64,000 nucleotides of DNA from Nioella aestuarii (GTDB lineage: Bacteria; Pseudomonadota; Alphaproteobacteria; Rhodobacterales; Rhodobacteraceae): contig NZ_JBPBBA010000009.1 in assembly GCF_050896395.1 (NCBI RefSeq), positions 1 to 64,000 of the forward strand, in the 5' to 3' direction. The notes beneath the pieces are model-generated. The model searched no databases and was not told the DNA's origin. It was given only the letters and a program-made list of their open reading frames with translations. Made by a program: the position numbers and the translations under genes. Of the stretch, positions 50,121-58,759 are shown in pieces. Position 1 is the first letter of the stretch. Each line of letters begins with the position of its first letter.

Positions 50121-51389
50121 CTACCTGGTTTCGGATGCCAGGGAATCCACCAATTCAAGACTGGTTCCAGTTCCCAACAGCTCATCGGCGCGTTCGGCCA
50201 TATTGGCGATCTCGACGAACAGGCTGATATCCCCTGCCCCCGATCCGGCCAGCAACAGGGCTGTCAAAGCCTCATCCACCAGTTCCGCCGCTTCCCTGTC
50301 CGAGCTCGTTGCGACAGCCATTGGCGCAGCAGGGGCCGGAAGGGGTGTTGGGGCCTGAGCCTGACCAGACAGGTTGAAGCCGCTGGTTGTGGTGGCCATT
50401 TGGCGCATCGGCGTCGTTGTCGAAACAACCGAGCGGTTAAGCGCCTCACCCTCGCTATCAGCAGCAATTCGCAGGGCGGGGCGCAGGTGATCGGCGCGGC
50501 TGTCCAGACGGGCGGCAGCGTGACCAAGCAGCAGATCGCGGAGCGGCCCAGGTTCGGTCAACGCCGCCATGCGGATCAGAGGTGCGACGGGCTGCGCGGC
50601 AAAGCCTTCGCGGGCAGCCAGTGTCGCCAGGCTACGTTCCAGCGGCAGATCTGCGGGCAATCCGAACAGTTCTTCCAGAAGATTGGCCTCGATCAGCAGG
50701 GCCCGACGACGGGCGGGGCTTGCGGCACCGTCGGCCATCAACCCTTCCGCGCGCGAGGCAAGCCAGGCAAAGGCCAGTTCCGCAGTGGTTGCATCAGGGG
50801 TGTCGGCGGATGGAACAGCCGGAATGATCTGCAAGGCTGCAATCGCCGCCGGATCGGGGCTTAGCGCCACGCCCCAGACCGCATCGGCCTCTGACAGGGC
50901 ATGATAATACAGCGGATCACAACAACCGATATCCTGCGCCAGATCGGTCCAAAGGGCGCGCTCAACCATGCGTGCAACGTCATCGTCCAGCCATGCCGGG
51001 ATATGGCCTGCAACCACCTCGATCTGTGCCAAAGCCGGGGCCAGCGCGGTTTCGGCCTCATCGCGGGTTACACGGCCCTCTACCACAGCCTGATCCCAGT
51101 CAGACAATGTCAAAAGTTGGGTGGCGAAGAACGTGTCATGCTGCGCCCAACGATCCTGCAAAAGCTGGCTCCAGTTATCCAGGTAGCGACGCGAGAAGAC
51201 GATATCGTTTTCGATGAAAGCCCGGCTGAGCTGTCCGCGCACAATGCCAAGCGCAGAGGAGGAAGATGCCACGTCCCGCAGCTCGGTGATTTCGGCGCGA
51301 TAGTCAGCAATTAGCGAATCCTCCTGTGCCCGCGCAGCAAGAGGCAGCGCAAGCAGGATGGCGATAAGCAGGATGGTCTGTCTGATCAT
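50121..51389 (-). CDS. Large secreted helical protein of unknown function
   Basis: 422 residues with a signal peptide (MIRQTILLIAILLALPLAARA) cut before QED. The mature chain is helical and Ala-rich, with a vicinal Cys pair (IGCCDPLYY) and a Pro/Ala hinge (QAPTPLPAPAAP) near 345. It is distantly related to the 479-residue protein at 47678-49117. Both have RYLDNWSQLL/SWSHLRPLY, the LSxW-AV-GR-T-EAE segment, an EELxxL block and a QPV block in the same order. No domain name is known to me. It is 17 bases downstream of the 41-residue gene and convergent with the STAS-like gene. Confidence 0.75.
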   Translation of the reverse strand: MIRQTILLIAILLALPLAARAQEDSLIADYRAEITELRDVASSSSALGIVRGQLSRAFIENDIVFSRRYLDNWSQLLQDRWAQHDTFFATQLLTLSDWDQAVVEGRVTRDEAETALAPALAQIEVVAGHIPAWLDDDVARMVERALWTDLAQDIGCCDPLYYHALSEADAVWGVALSPDPAAIAALQIIPAVPSADTPDATTAELAFAWLASRAEGLMADGAASPARRRALLIEANLLEELFGLPADLPLERSLATLAAREGFAAQPVAPLIRMAALTEPGPLRDLLLGHAAARLDSRADHLRPALRIAADSEGEALNRSVVSTTTPMRQMATTTSGFNLSGQAQAPTPLPAPAAPMAVATSSDREAAELVDEALTALLLAGSGAGDISLFVEIANMAERADELLGTGTSLELVDSLASETR

Positions 51390-51406
51390 GGGTTTTGTCG
51401 CTCGAT

Positions 51407-51532
51407 TTATTGTGCCGAGATCTCCGCGTTAATGGCAGCCGGCGCAACCGATGTCTGCGCGTCATCATCAGCCATCACCCGCATCGGCAGGAGCAAGAAG
51501 ATCACAAACAGGACAGTCAGGAAATTACGCAT
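51407..51532 (-). CDS. 41-residue secreted peptide
   Basis: A very short gene: ATG at 51532, stop TAA at 51407. It encodes a textbook signal peptide (MRNFLTVLFVIFLLLPMRVMA) and only about 20 mature residues (DDDAQTSVAPAAINAEISAQ). It lies directly before the 422-residue secreted protein, same strand, 17-base gap, and just downstream of the AGTGT-N7-ACACT repeat. The ribosome site is weak, as for its partner. It could be an accessory peptide or a translated leader for the large protein. No family is known. Confidence 0.6.
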   Translation of the reverse strand: MRNFLTVLFVIFLLLPMRVMADDDAQTSVAPAAINAEISAQ

Positions 51533-51572
51533 GGGTCTGGTCCACTACTTGGGTCACGTCGTCTTAATTAAT

Positions 51573-51589
51573 AGTGTCACATTAACACT
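51573..51589 (-). promoter_or_regulatory. AGTGT-N7-ACACT inverted repeat upstream of the 41-residue gene
   Basis: AGTGTCACATTAACACT has the same five-base arms and seven-base spacer as the repeat at 2483-2499. It ends 41 bases before the start codon. A TTGCAA/TATTAA pair lies around it on the minus strand, with long spacing, so the promoter itself is uncertain. Confidence 0.55.
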
Positions 51590-51676
51590 TTTGTTGCAAG
51601 CCCCCTTGGCTTTGCGGATAGAAGCAGCAAAAATGATCATGATTTCTGTATCTTGAACACGAACTGGACCCGCGCC

Positions 51677-52459
51677 ATGAAGATCGCCACCTTCAACATC
51701 AATGGAATCAAGGCGCGCTATCCGGCGCTGTGCGACTGGCTGGACGAATCACAGCCTGACGTCGCCCTGTTGCAGGAGATCAAATCGGTGGACGAAAACT
51801 TCCCCCGCGAGATGTTCGAAGATCGTGGCTACAATGTCGAAACCCACGGGCAGAAGGGCTTTAACGGTGTAGCGATCCTGTCAAAACTGCCGTTGGAGGA
51901 CGTGACACGCGGATTGCCGGGCGATGACAGCGATGAACAGGCGCGCTGGATTGAGGCCACCGTAATGGGAGAGAACCATGCGGTTCGCCTGTGCGGGCTG
52001 TACCTGCCCAATGGCAATCCCTGCCCCGGCCCGAAGTATGATTACAAGCTGGCCTGGATGGACCGGATGGAAGCGCGGGCGCGGGTTCTGCTGGCCGAGG
52101 AAATCCCGGTCGTGATGGCGGGTGACTACAACATCATCCCACAGGACGAGGACGCCGCCCGCCCAGAGGCGTGGAAAGAAGATGCGCTGGCCCGCCCCGA
52201 AAGCCGCGCCGCCTATCGCCGCATCCTGAACCTTGGCTTTACAGAAGCGTTTCGCGCACGGGTTGCGGGACCCGATCATTATTCCTTCTGGGACTACCAG
52301 GCAGGGGCGTGGCAGCGAAATGACGGTATCCGTATCGACCATCTGCTGCTAAGCGCACAGGCGGCTGACCTGCTGGACGACTGCCAGATCGACAAGGAGA
52401 TCAGGGCGCGCGAGAAGCCATCCGATCACGTCCCGGTCTGGATCGAGCTGGCCGCCTGA
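51677..52459 (+). CDS. xth: Exodeoxyribonuclease III
   Basis: 260 residues, AP endonuclease/exonuclease III family for base-excision repair. The start at 51677 (MKIATFNINGIKARYPAL) is canonical; an ATG at 51653 adds eight unsupported residues. The catalytic set is visible: LLQEIKS (Glu), VVMAGDYNIIP (Asp-Asn), RIDHLLLS (Asp) and KPSDHVPVWIEL (Asp-His). Single gene, convergent with the phosphodiesterase gene downstream. Confidence 0.96.
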   Translation: MKIATFNINGIKARYPALCDWLDESQPDVALLQEIKSVDENFPREMFEDRGYNVETHGQKGFNGVAILSKLPLEDVTRGLPGDDSDEQARWIEATVMGENHAVRLCGLYLPNGNPCPGPKYDYKLAWMDRMEARARVLLAEEIPVVMAGDYNIIPQDEDAARPEAWKEDALARPESRAAYRRILNLGFTEAFRARVAGPDHYSFWDYQAGAWQRNDGIRIDHLLLSAQAADLLDDCQIDKEIRAREKPSDHVPVWIELAA

Positions 52460-52519
52460 CATCCACTGGTCATCATGGCTGATGCCCGCCCATCCGGCGT
52501 TAAGTTGGCTTGGCCCCGG

Positions 52520-53494
52520 TCAACCCGTTGCGCGGACGGGTCGGATATCTTCGCGCCAGCTTAGACCACGAGCGAGTAACAGGCGCTGCGCACGGCCCGG
52601 ATAGTCAGTGATGATGCCGTCCACACCCGCATCGATGGCGCGCAGGATGTCCTCGGGGCTGTTCACGGTCCATGTGTTGACGATAAGCCCCAGATCGCGG
52701 GCCAGGGCCACCTCTTCCGGGTCAAGATCCTCGTGATAGGGGCACCAGAACATGCCGCCCTGATGCGACACAATCCGGGGAAGCGACCCGCCGAACCGTG
52801 CCCACGGGGCCGACCCGATCCAGGGCGACGCTTCGAAGACATTGACCTCCATCGTCGGGTTCGGGCGAGGGAGATAACTGAGATAGGATCGCGGAATATC
52901 CGGCGCCTTGCGGGCTATCTCTTCCAGAACACGCCAGTCAAAGCTTTGCAGGATCGCCCGATCTTCCAGCCCGTGGCGACGCAAAATCGACAGGACAGCG
53001 GCCACGTAATCGGGGATCGGCGGCGTATTTTCTGGATGCTCCGGATGGCTCTTGATTTCGATGTTCAGCCAGATGTCGCGATACGCAGGCTCTGCCAGCA
53101 TCCGCGCGAGATCTTCGAACTTCGGGATCTGCTGGCCATTCAGAAAGGCCTGATCGGGATAGCGCGCAGCATAGGTCGTGCCCGCCCTTAGCCCGCCCAC
53201 ATCGTAGCGGCTCAGCTCCTCATAGGTCAGATCGTGGATGCGCGGCCCCTCGCCCGACAGCCAATTCCCCTCTGCATCGCGGGTCGAGGCGGATAACAGG
53301 CGTGGGTTGTGGGTGATGACCGGAATACCGTCGCTTGTTGACAGGATATCCAGTTCCACCACCTGTACGCCGATATCGAAGGTGTTTCGAAAGGCCAGCA
53401 GCGTGTTTTCCGGCAGCACCCCTCGTGCAGCCCGGTGCCCGTGGAGCCGCACGATGCCGGGCGTCCGGCGCAGCGGAGCGAGCCGGTCCACCAT
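52520..53494 (-). CDS. ugpQ: Glycerophosphodiester phosphodiesterase family protein
   Basis: 324 residues, GDPD barrel. It splits glycerophosphodiesters into glycerol 3-phosphate and an alcohol. The catalytic pair is in LHGHRAARGVLPENTLLAF and the metal ligands in VELDILSTSDGIPVITHNP. The C-terminal NTWTVNSPEDILRAIDAGVD followed by GIITDYP is typical. There is no signal peptide, so it works on diesters brought in by the transporter encoded just upstream (one-base gap from the ATPase gene). It is the last gene of the leftward operon. Confidence 0.9.
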   Translation of the reverse strand: MVDRLAPLRRTPGIVRLHGHRAARGVLPENTLLAFRNTFDIGVQVVELDILSTSDGIPVITHNPRLLSASTRDAEGNWLSGEGPRIHDLTYEELSRYDVGGLRAGTTYAARYPDQAFLNGQQIPKFEDLARMLAEPAYRDIWLNIEIKSHPEHPENTPPIPDYVAAVLSILRRHGLEDRAILQSFDWRVLEEIARKAPDIPRSYLSYLPRPNPTMEVNVFEASPWIGSAPWARFGGSLPRIVSHQGGMFWCPYHEDLDPEEVALARDLGLIVNTWTVNSPEDILRAIDAGVDGIITDYPGRAQRLLLARGLSWREDIRPVRATG

Positions 53495-53495
53495 C

Positions 53496-54548
53496 TCAGC
53501 CGATCCGTTTGTCAGTCTTGGCGTCGAAGAGATGCACCAGATCGGTTGGGATCGAAAAGCGCAGGCTGTCGCCCATCTTCACGTCGGAAATACCCTCCAG
53601 GCTGACTACCATCTGCTGATCGGTGCCGTGCAGTGGCCCATGTAGCAGCGTGACACCGCCCAGATGTTCCAGCATCTCGACCTCCATGCCGATTGGGCCT
53701 TCCGGATCGAGGACCAGATGCTCGGGCCGGACACCGCAAGTCACCCCACCGCGCGCCGATTGTCCCGTGGGCACCACAGCACCATTTGGCAGAGTCACGG
53801 ACAGGCCATCGGCCTCGGCTGCGAAGAAGTTCATTGCAGGGCTGCCGATGAAACCCGCCACAAAGACCGAGGCCGGTCGCTCATACAGTTCGATCGGTGT
53901 GCCGAACTGTTCCACATAACCACCATTGAGCACCATCAGCCGGTCGCCAAGGGTCATCGCCTCGACCTGATCATGGGTCACGAAAATGGAGGTCACCCCA
54001 AGGCGCTTTTGCAGCTTGCGGATCTCCAACCGCATCTGGACACGCAGCTTGGCGTCGAGGTTCGACAGCGGCTCATCGAACAGGAATACCTGCGGGTCAC
54101 GAACGATGGCGCGTCCCATGGCGACGCGCTGACGCTGACCGCCTGACAGCTGCCGCGGCTTTCGGTCAAGGTATTGAGAGATCTCCAGAATCTCTGCTGC
54201 TTCCTGCACCTTTCGGTCAATCTCGGCCTTGGGCATTTTGCGGATCTTGAGACCATAGGCCATGTTCTGGCGCACTGTCATATGCGGGTAGAGCGCATAG
54301 TTCTGGAACACCATGGCAATATCACGATCCGCCGGTTCCAGCGTATTGACCACTTTGCCGCCAATGGAGACCTCGCCCGAAGAGATGCTCTCCAATCCGG
54401 CAACCATCCGCAAAAGCGTGGACTTTCCGCAGCCGGATGGACCCACGATGACGACAAACTCGCCATCTTCGATCTCTGCCCCGATATGGTGCAGAACCTC
54501 GGTCTGACCGTAGGATTTGGTGAGTGAATCAAGTGTAATTCCAGCCAT
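53496..54548 (-). CDS. ugpC: ABC transporter ATPase, UgpC type
   Basis: 350 residues, MalK/UgpC subfamily. Walker A is GPSGCGKSTLLRM, the signature LSGGQRQRVAMGRAIV, and Walker B VFLFDEPLSNLDAKLR with the D-loop. The C-terminal TOBE domain (RPEHLVLDPEGPIGMEVEML) is present and can be a regulatory contact. It energises the UgpA-UgpE permease. It lies ten bases after ugpE and one base before the diesterase gene. Confidence 0.93.
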   Translation of the reverse strand: MAGITLDSLTKSYGQTEVLHHIGAEIEDGEFVVIVGPSGCGKSTLLRMVAGLESISSGEVSIGGKVVNTLEPADRDIAMVFQNYALYPHMTVRQNMAYGLKIRKMPKAEIDRKVQEAAEILEISQYLDRKPRQLSGGQRQRVAMGRAIVRDPQVFLFDEPLSNLDAKLRVQMRLEIRKLQKRLGVTSIFVTHDQVEAMTLGDRLMVLNGGYVEQFGTPIELYERPASVFVAGFIGSPAMNFFAAEADGLSVTLPNGAVVPTGQSARGGVTCGVRPEHLVLDPEGPIGMEVEMLEHLGGVTLLHGPLHGTDQQMVVSLEGISDVKMGDSLRFSIPTDLVHLFDAKTDKRIG

Positions 54549-54558
54549 TTGGCGCGTC

Positions 54559-55410
54559 CTATTTGTCGGTCTCGGTCAGCCCTTGCACGAAGAGCTTCTG
54601 CATTGCGATCACCACGAAGATCGGCGGCACCATTGCAAGCAGCGCCGTCATCATGATGATGTTCCATTGCGGGGTCTGTTCCGCCGCCTCAAGCATCTGC
54701 TTGATCGACACGACGATGGTCATCATGTCGGTTTCGGTCGTGATCAGCAGCGGCCAGAGATACTGGTTCCAGCCATAGATGAAGAGGATCACGAAGAGTG
54801 CCGCAATATTGGTGCGGCTCAGCGGAATGACGATGTCCCAGAAAAAGCGCATCGGCCCTGCCCCGTCGATGCGCGCGCTTTCCAGCATCTCGTCGGGGAT
54901 GGTCAAGAAGACCTGCCGGAACATGAAGGTCGCCGTGGCCGACGCTATCAGCGGCACGGTCAGGCCCCAGTAACTGTTCAGCATACCCAGCTCGGCGATC
55001 ACTTCGAATGTCGGCAGGATGCGGACCTCGACAGGCAGCATCAGGGTGATGAAGATCATCCAGAAGAAGCCCATGCGGAAGGGGAACTTGAAATAGACGA
55101 TCGCGAAAGCCGACAGAAGCGAAATGGCGATTTTGCCGATCGCGATCATCAGCGCCATGATCATCGAGTTCATCAGCATCATCCAGACCGGCGCGGTATT
55201 GGTGCCTTCCAGGCCGGATCCGAACAGTGTCTGGCGCAGGTTCACGAAGAACTGGTCGCCGGGCAGCATCGGGATTGGCGTCTGAAGCATCCGCTCGGCT
55301 TCGTGGCTTGCTCCGACAAAGGTGATCCACACTGGAAGCGCCACGATTGCGACACCCAAAAGCAGCACGATATGGGCCAGAATCGACAGAAGGGGACGAT
55401 TTTCAACCAT
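54559..55410 (-). CDS. ugpE: ABC transporter permease, UgpE type
   Basis: 283 residues, six membrane segments, MalG/UgpE family. The EAA loop that docks the ATPase is ESARIDGAGPMRFFWDIVIP, with the conserved Gly and following Pro. The N-terminus MVENRPLLSILAHIVLLLGV is typical of UgpE. It starts with a one-base overlap of the ugpA stop (TGATG), so the two permeases are made together. Confidence 0.93.
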   Translation of the reverse strand: MVENRPLLSILAHIVLLLGVAIVALPVWITFVGASHEAERMLQTPIPMLPGDQFFVNLRQTLFGSGLEGTNTAPVWMMLMNSMIMALMIAIGKIAISLLSAFAIVYFKFPFRMGFFWMIFITLMLPVEVRILPTFEVIAELGMLNSYWGLTVPLIASATATFMFRQVFLTIPDEMLESARIDGAGPMRFFWDIVIPLSRTNIAALFVILFIYGWNQYLWPLLITTETDMMTIVVSIKQMLEAAEQTPQWNIIMMTALLAMVPPIFVVIAMQKLFVQGLTETDK

Positions 55411-56291
55411 CAGTACTGAACCTTCTTTTCGATGAAGCGGAACTGGATCACCGTCATGACGATGACAAGGAACATCAGGATGACCGACTGCGCCGCCGAT
55501 CCGCCAAGGTCGAGGCCGATGAAGCCGTCATTATAGACCTTGTAGACAAGAGTTGTGGTGGAGTTGGCGGGGCCACCTTGAGTGACAGCATGGATGATGC
55601 CGAACGTATCGAAGAAGGCATAGACCGCGTTGATCACCAACAGGAAGAAGGTGGTGGGCGAGATCAGAGGAAAGATGATCGTCGCAAAGCGGCGGATCGG
55701 GCCGGCACCGTCAATGGCTGCAGCCTCGATAACGGATCGCGGGATGGATTGCATCGCAGCCAGGTAGAACAGGAAGTTGTAGGCCACCTGTTTCCATGCC
55801 GCGGCAATAATCACCAGGAACATCGCCTGACTGCCGTTCAGATAGTGGTTCCAGTCATAGCCGACCATTTCAAGCAGATAGGGAAAGATCCCGATGGTCG
55901 GATTGAACATGAACAGGAACAATGCACCGGCAAGAACCGGGGCCACAGCGTAGGGCCAGATCAAGAGCGTCCGATAGCCCGTCGATCCGCGCACCACTCG
56001 ATCGGCAAAGCCCGCAAGGATCAGCGCAAAGCACATCGACAGAAAAGCAACGGCAGCGGAGAAGAAGATCGTCCGGCCAAATGTGTTGCGGTAGTGGTCG
56101 TCCTGAAGCAGGTATTCGAAATTCTCGAACCAAACAAACTCAGTCGAAAACCCGAAAGCGTCCTCGATCAGGAAGGACTGGTAGATCGCCTGACTGGCGG
56201 GCCAGATGAAGAAGATCAGCGTGATGATGACCTGCGGCGCAACCAGAAGGTAGGGCAACAGGGACGCCGGGAAATGTACGCGCTTTAGCAT
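55410..56291 (-). CDS. ugpA: ABC transporter permease, UgpA type
   Basis: 293 residues, six membrane segments, MalF/UgpA family. The EAA loop is IEAAAIDGAGPIRRFATIIF. The N-terminal LPYLLVAPQVIITLIFFIWP and the C-terminal FIEKKVQY are as in UgpA. It partners with UgpE. The gene is separated from ugpB by 82 bases holding a strong stem-loop. Confidence 0.93.
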   Translation of the reverse strand: MLKRVHFPASLLPYLLVAPQVIITLIFFIWPASQAIYQSFLIEDAFGFSTEFVWFENFEYLLQDDHYRNTFGRTIFFSAAVAFLSMCFALILAGFADRVVRGSTGYRTLLIWPYAVAPVLAGALFLFMFNPTIGIFPYLLEMVGYDWNHYLNGSQAMFLVIIAAAWKQVAYNFLFYLAAMQSIPRSVIEAAAIDGAGPIRRFATIIFPLISPTTFFLLVINAVYAFFDTFGIIHAVTQGGPANSTTTLVYKVYNDGFIGLDLGGSAAQSVILMFLVIVMTVIQFRFIEKKVQY

Positions 56292-56321
56292 CGGGATAAG
56301 GCCGGGTGCGGAAGGGAAAGT

Positions 56322-56347
56322 CCCGGCGGCCGTGACAAGCCGCCGGG
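56322..56347 (-). promoter_or_regulatory. Stem-loop between ugpB and ugpA
   Basis: CCCGGCGGC (56322-56330) and GCCGCCGGG (56339-56347) form a perfect nine-base GC stem with an eight-base loop and no T-run. It probably protects or attenuates mRNA so that the binding protein is made in excess over the permeases. Confidence 0.65.
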
Positions 56348-56373
56348 CAGATTATCGCGTCAAGTCTGCACGA

Positions 56374-57678
56374 TCAGTTAACCGACCGCTCGAAGCGGCG
56401 CAGCAGTTCGTTGCCGCGCTCTACGGCATTGTCCAGCGCTTCCTGTGCAGTCTGGTTGCCGGCCCACAGACCTTCCATCTCTTCGTTGATCACATCACGT
56501 ACCTGCACGAAGTTGCCGAAGCGGATGCCGCGGGAATTCGGGGTGGGTGCGTTCAGGCTGAGCTGCTGACCAGCGGTGTCGGTGCCGGGGTTTTCATCAT
56601 AGAAGCCCTGGCTTGCGCTGAGTTCCGCAGCTGCCGTGGTGATCGGCACATAGCCGGTTTCCTGGTGCCACCATGCCTGCACTTCAGGCGAGGACAGGTA
56701 GGTCATGAACTGGGCCAGACCTTCGTATTCCGCGGCATCATGGCCACGCAGCGCCCACAGGGTCGCGCCGCCGATGATCGAGTTCTGCGGGGCGTCCGCC
56801 ACATCCGTATCGAGCGGCAGCATGGTCTGACCGAACTCGAATTCAGCCTGTGCCACGATGGACCCGTAATAGGCCGAGGAGTTCATCCACATGCCGCATT
56901 CACCGTTTGTGAACATGGGCAGCGAGTCACCACGACGACCGCCATAGACGAAGAGGTTGCCCTCCTGCATGTCTGCAATCCGCTGCAGGCGGTTGGCGAT
57001 GGCTTCGTTGTTGAAGGTGAATTCGGTGTCGAACCCGGCAAAGCCGTTTTCCTGGGTGCCCATTTGCAGGTTGTGCCATGCCGAGTAGTTCTCGATCATC
57101 ACCCAGCTTTGCCAACCAAAGGAGAAGCCGCACGCCATGCCGTTGTCGACCAGCGCCTGAGCGGCGGTTTCCATTTCGTCCCAGGTGGTGGGCACATCGA
57201 CGCCGGCAGCTGCCAACGCGTCAGCGTTGTACCACAGAACCGGGGTGGAGCTGTTGAAAGGCATCGACAGAAGCTCGCCTTCCGGGGTCTGGTAATAGGA
57301 CACAACGGCGGGCAGATAGGCGTCGCCATCGAAGGGCTCGCCGGCATCTGCCATCATTTCCTCAACCGGGTAGATCGCGCCTTCGGCGGCCATCATGGTG
57401 GCGGTGCCAACCTCGAAAACCTGCACCAGATGCGGCTGTTCACCGGCCCGGAATGCGGCGATGGCGGCAGTCATGGTCTCGGTGTAGTTGCCCTTGTAGG
57501 TGGGTACGATCACATAGTCGGATTGCATGGCATTGAACTCTGCCGCCATGCGGTCAACCCGCTCGCCATTCGCGCCGCCCATGGCGTGCCACCAGTGGAT
57601 CTCGGTCTGTGCGGCGGCGACCCCGGCCATGAGGCCAAAAAGGGCAGAACTTGCCAGTAGCGTTTTGGTGAAGGTCAT
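56374..57678 (-). CDS. ugpB: Periplasmic binding protein, UgpB type
   Basis: 434 residues, family 1 solute-binding protein. The signal peptide (MTFTKTLLASSALFGLMAGV) is cut near VAAAQ. The first strand EIHWWHAMGGANGERVDRMA is the hallmark of UgpB, which binds glycerol 3-phosphate and glycerophosphodiesters. Further family segments are LVQVFEVGTATMMAAEGAIY and MPFNSSTPVLWYNADAL. The start at 57678 has GGGAGA upstream; an earlier ATG would give a non-export N-terminus. It leads the operon ugpB-A-E-C-ugpQ. Confidence 0.93.
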   Translation of the reverse strand: MTFTKTLLASSALFGLMAGVAAAQTEIHWWHAMGGANGERVDRMAAEFNAMQSDYVIVPTYKGNYTETMTAAIAAFRAGEQPHLVQVFEVGTATMMAAEGAIYPVEEMMADAGEPFDGDAYLPAVVSYYQTPEGELLSMPFNSSTPVLWYNADALAAAGVDVPTTWDEMETAAQALVDNGMACGFSFGWQSWVMIENYSAWHNLQMGTQENGFAGFDTEFTFNNEAIANRLQRIADMQEGNLFVYGGRRGDSLPMFTNGECGMWMNSSAYYGSIVAQAEFEFGQTMLPLDTDVADAPQNSIIGGATLWALRGHDAAEYEGLAQFMTYLSSPEVQAWWHQETGYVPITTAAAELSASQGFYDENPGTDTAGQQLSLNAPTPNSRGIRFGNFVQVRDVINEEMEGLWAGNQTAQEALDNAVERGNELLRRFERSVN

Positions 57679-57740
57679 TTCTTCTCTCCCTGTCAGAAAT
57701 GCAGCTGTGATGCGCGGCAGCTTTCGCGAGGCAGTGAAAT

Positions 57741-57754
57741 AATTCAAGTGAATT
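57741..57754. promoter_or_regulatory. Palindrome between ugpB and the LysR gene
   Basis: AATTCAAGTGAATT is an inverted repeat with six-base arms (AATTCA/TGAATT) in the divergent promoter region, 62 bases before ugpB. Its size and position fit a LysR-type binding site. I saw no convincing Pho box here. Confidence 0.45.
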
Positions 57755-57838
57755 TTTTACTCCCATATTCATAACATCGTGTTATATTCTGCACCAGAAA
57801 ACGTTTGCTTTCGCAACAGCAGAAAAACGGGTAAGCCA

Positions 57839-58759
57839 TTGAAATTCCAACTCAGACAACTGGAAGCCTTCCGCGCCGTGGCGGAAACCGGCAGTGTCAC
57901 AAAGGCCGCACAGGCGCTTGGGGTGTCACAACCGGCAGTCAGCCGATTGCTGTCGGATTTTTCAAAATCCATCGGCTTTGAGCTGTTCGAGCGGCGTCAG
58001 GGCCTGCTGCACCCGACAAGTGAGTCGCGGTATCTGCTGGCCGAGGTGCGCCGTGTTCTGGATGGTCTCGATCACTTGGAGGACCTGCGCCGTGACCTGA
58101 CTGAGCGCACCGCCGGGCACATCCGCATTGCCTGCCTGCCCGGTTTTGCCACCAGCCACCTGCCGGGCGTCTTGATGCGCTTTCTGGCAGATCGGCCAGG
58201 CGTTACAGTCACACTGGAGCCTGACCGGCCTGAGCGCATCCTGGAGTGGATCATCGGTGAACAGTATGATTGCGGGATCACCGATGCCTTTCCCGGCCAC
58301 CCCGCCACCGAAAGCAGCGACCTACTGATCCGATCGGTCTGCATCCTGCCAACTGGCCACCGACTGGCAGAGAAAAGCCAAATCACCCCACTTGATCTGG
58401 CCGATGAAAAGATGATCCATACCCGCCGCGACAGCCGGTTCTTTCACCGTCTCAGCCGGGCGTTTTCCAACTATGGAGTCGAGATCAATTCCTGGATCGA
58501 AGTGCGCCAGTTCACCGCCGCCTGCACCATTGTGGCCGAGGGAATGGGGGCCTCTGTCGTCAGCGCGCTGGACGCGGCCCAATATGAGGGGCAAGGCGTG
58601 ATCGTCCGCCCTTTCAACCCGCCGATCCATCACAGGCTGACAATCCTGCGCCCGGCCACCGGCAGCCGAACACCCATTGTGCTGGACTTCATCGACGCCT
58701 TCACGCGCAGCCTGGATCCCTATCTGGCCAGCGCTGGCAGCGGGGGCGATCCGGGTTGA
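57839..58759 (+). CDS. LysR-family transcriptional regulator next to ugp
   Basis: 306 residues if read from the TTG at 57839, which gives the usual LysR start LKFQLRQLEAFRAVAETGSV. An ATG at 57779 in the same frame would add 20 residues running through the promoter, so I prefer TTG; the ribosome site is weak either way. The recognition helix is ALGVSQPAVSRLLSDF. The periplasmic-protein-like effector domain follows (GHIRIACLPGFATSHLPGVL). Divergent from ugpB, it is the likely local regulator of phosphodiester uptake. Confidence 0.85.
   Translation: MKFQLRQLEAFRAVAETGSVTKAAQALGVSQPAVSRLLSDFSKSIGFELFERRQGLLHPTSESRYLLAEVRRVLDGLDHLEDLRRDLTERTAGHIRIACLPGFATSHLPGVLMRFLADRPGVTVTLEPDRPERILEWIIGEQYDCGITDAFPGHPATESSDLLIRSVCILPTGHRLAEKSQITPLDLADEKMIHTRRDSRFFHRLSRAFSNYGVEINSWIEVRQFTAACTIVAEGMGASVVSALDAAQYEGQGVIVRPFNPPIHHRLTILRPATGSRTPIVLDFIDAFTRSLDPYLASAGSGGDPG

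Noticed and set aside
54517..55419. 300-codon open frame antisense to ugpE, very His/Asp-rich
   Set aside because: The composition is a mirror of membrane-segment codons; ugpE is well supported.
57679..57780. Pho box upstream of ugpB
   Set aside because: CTGTCA and CTGTGA are present but 15 bases apart instead of the 11-base period required.
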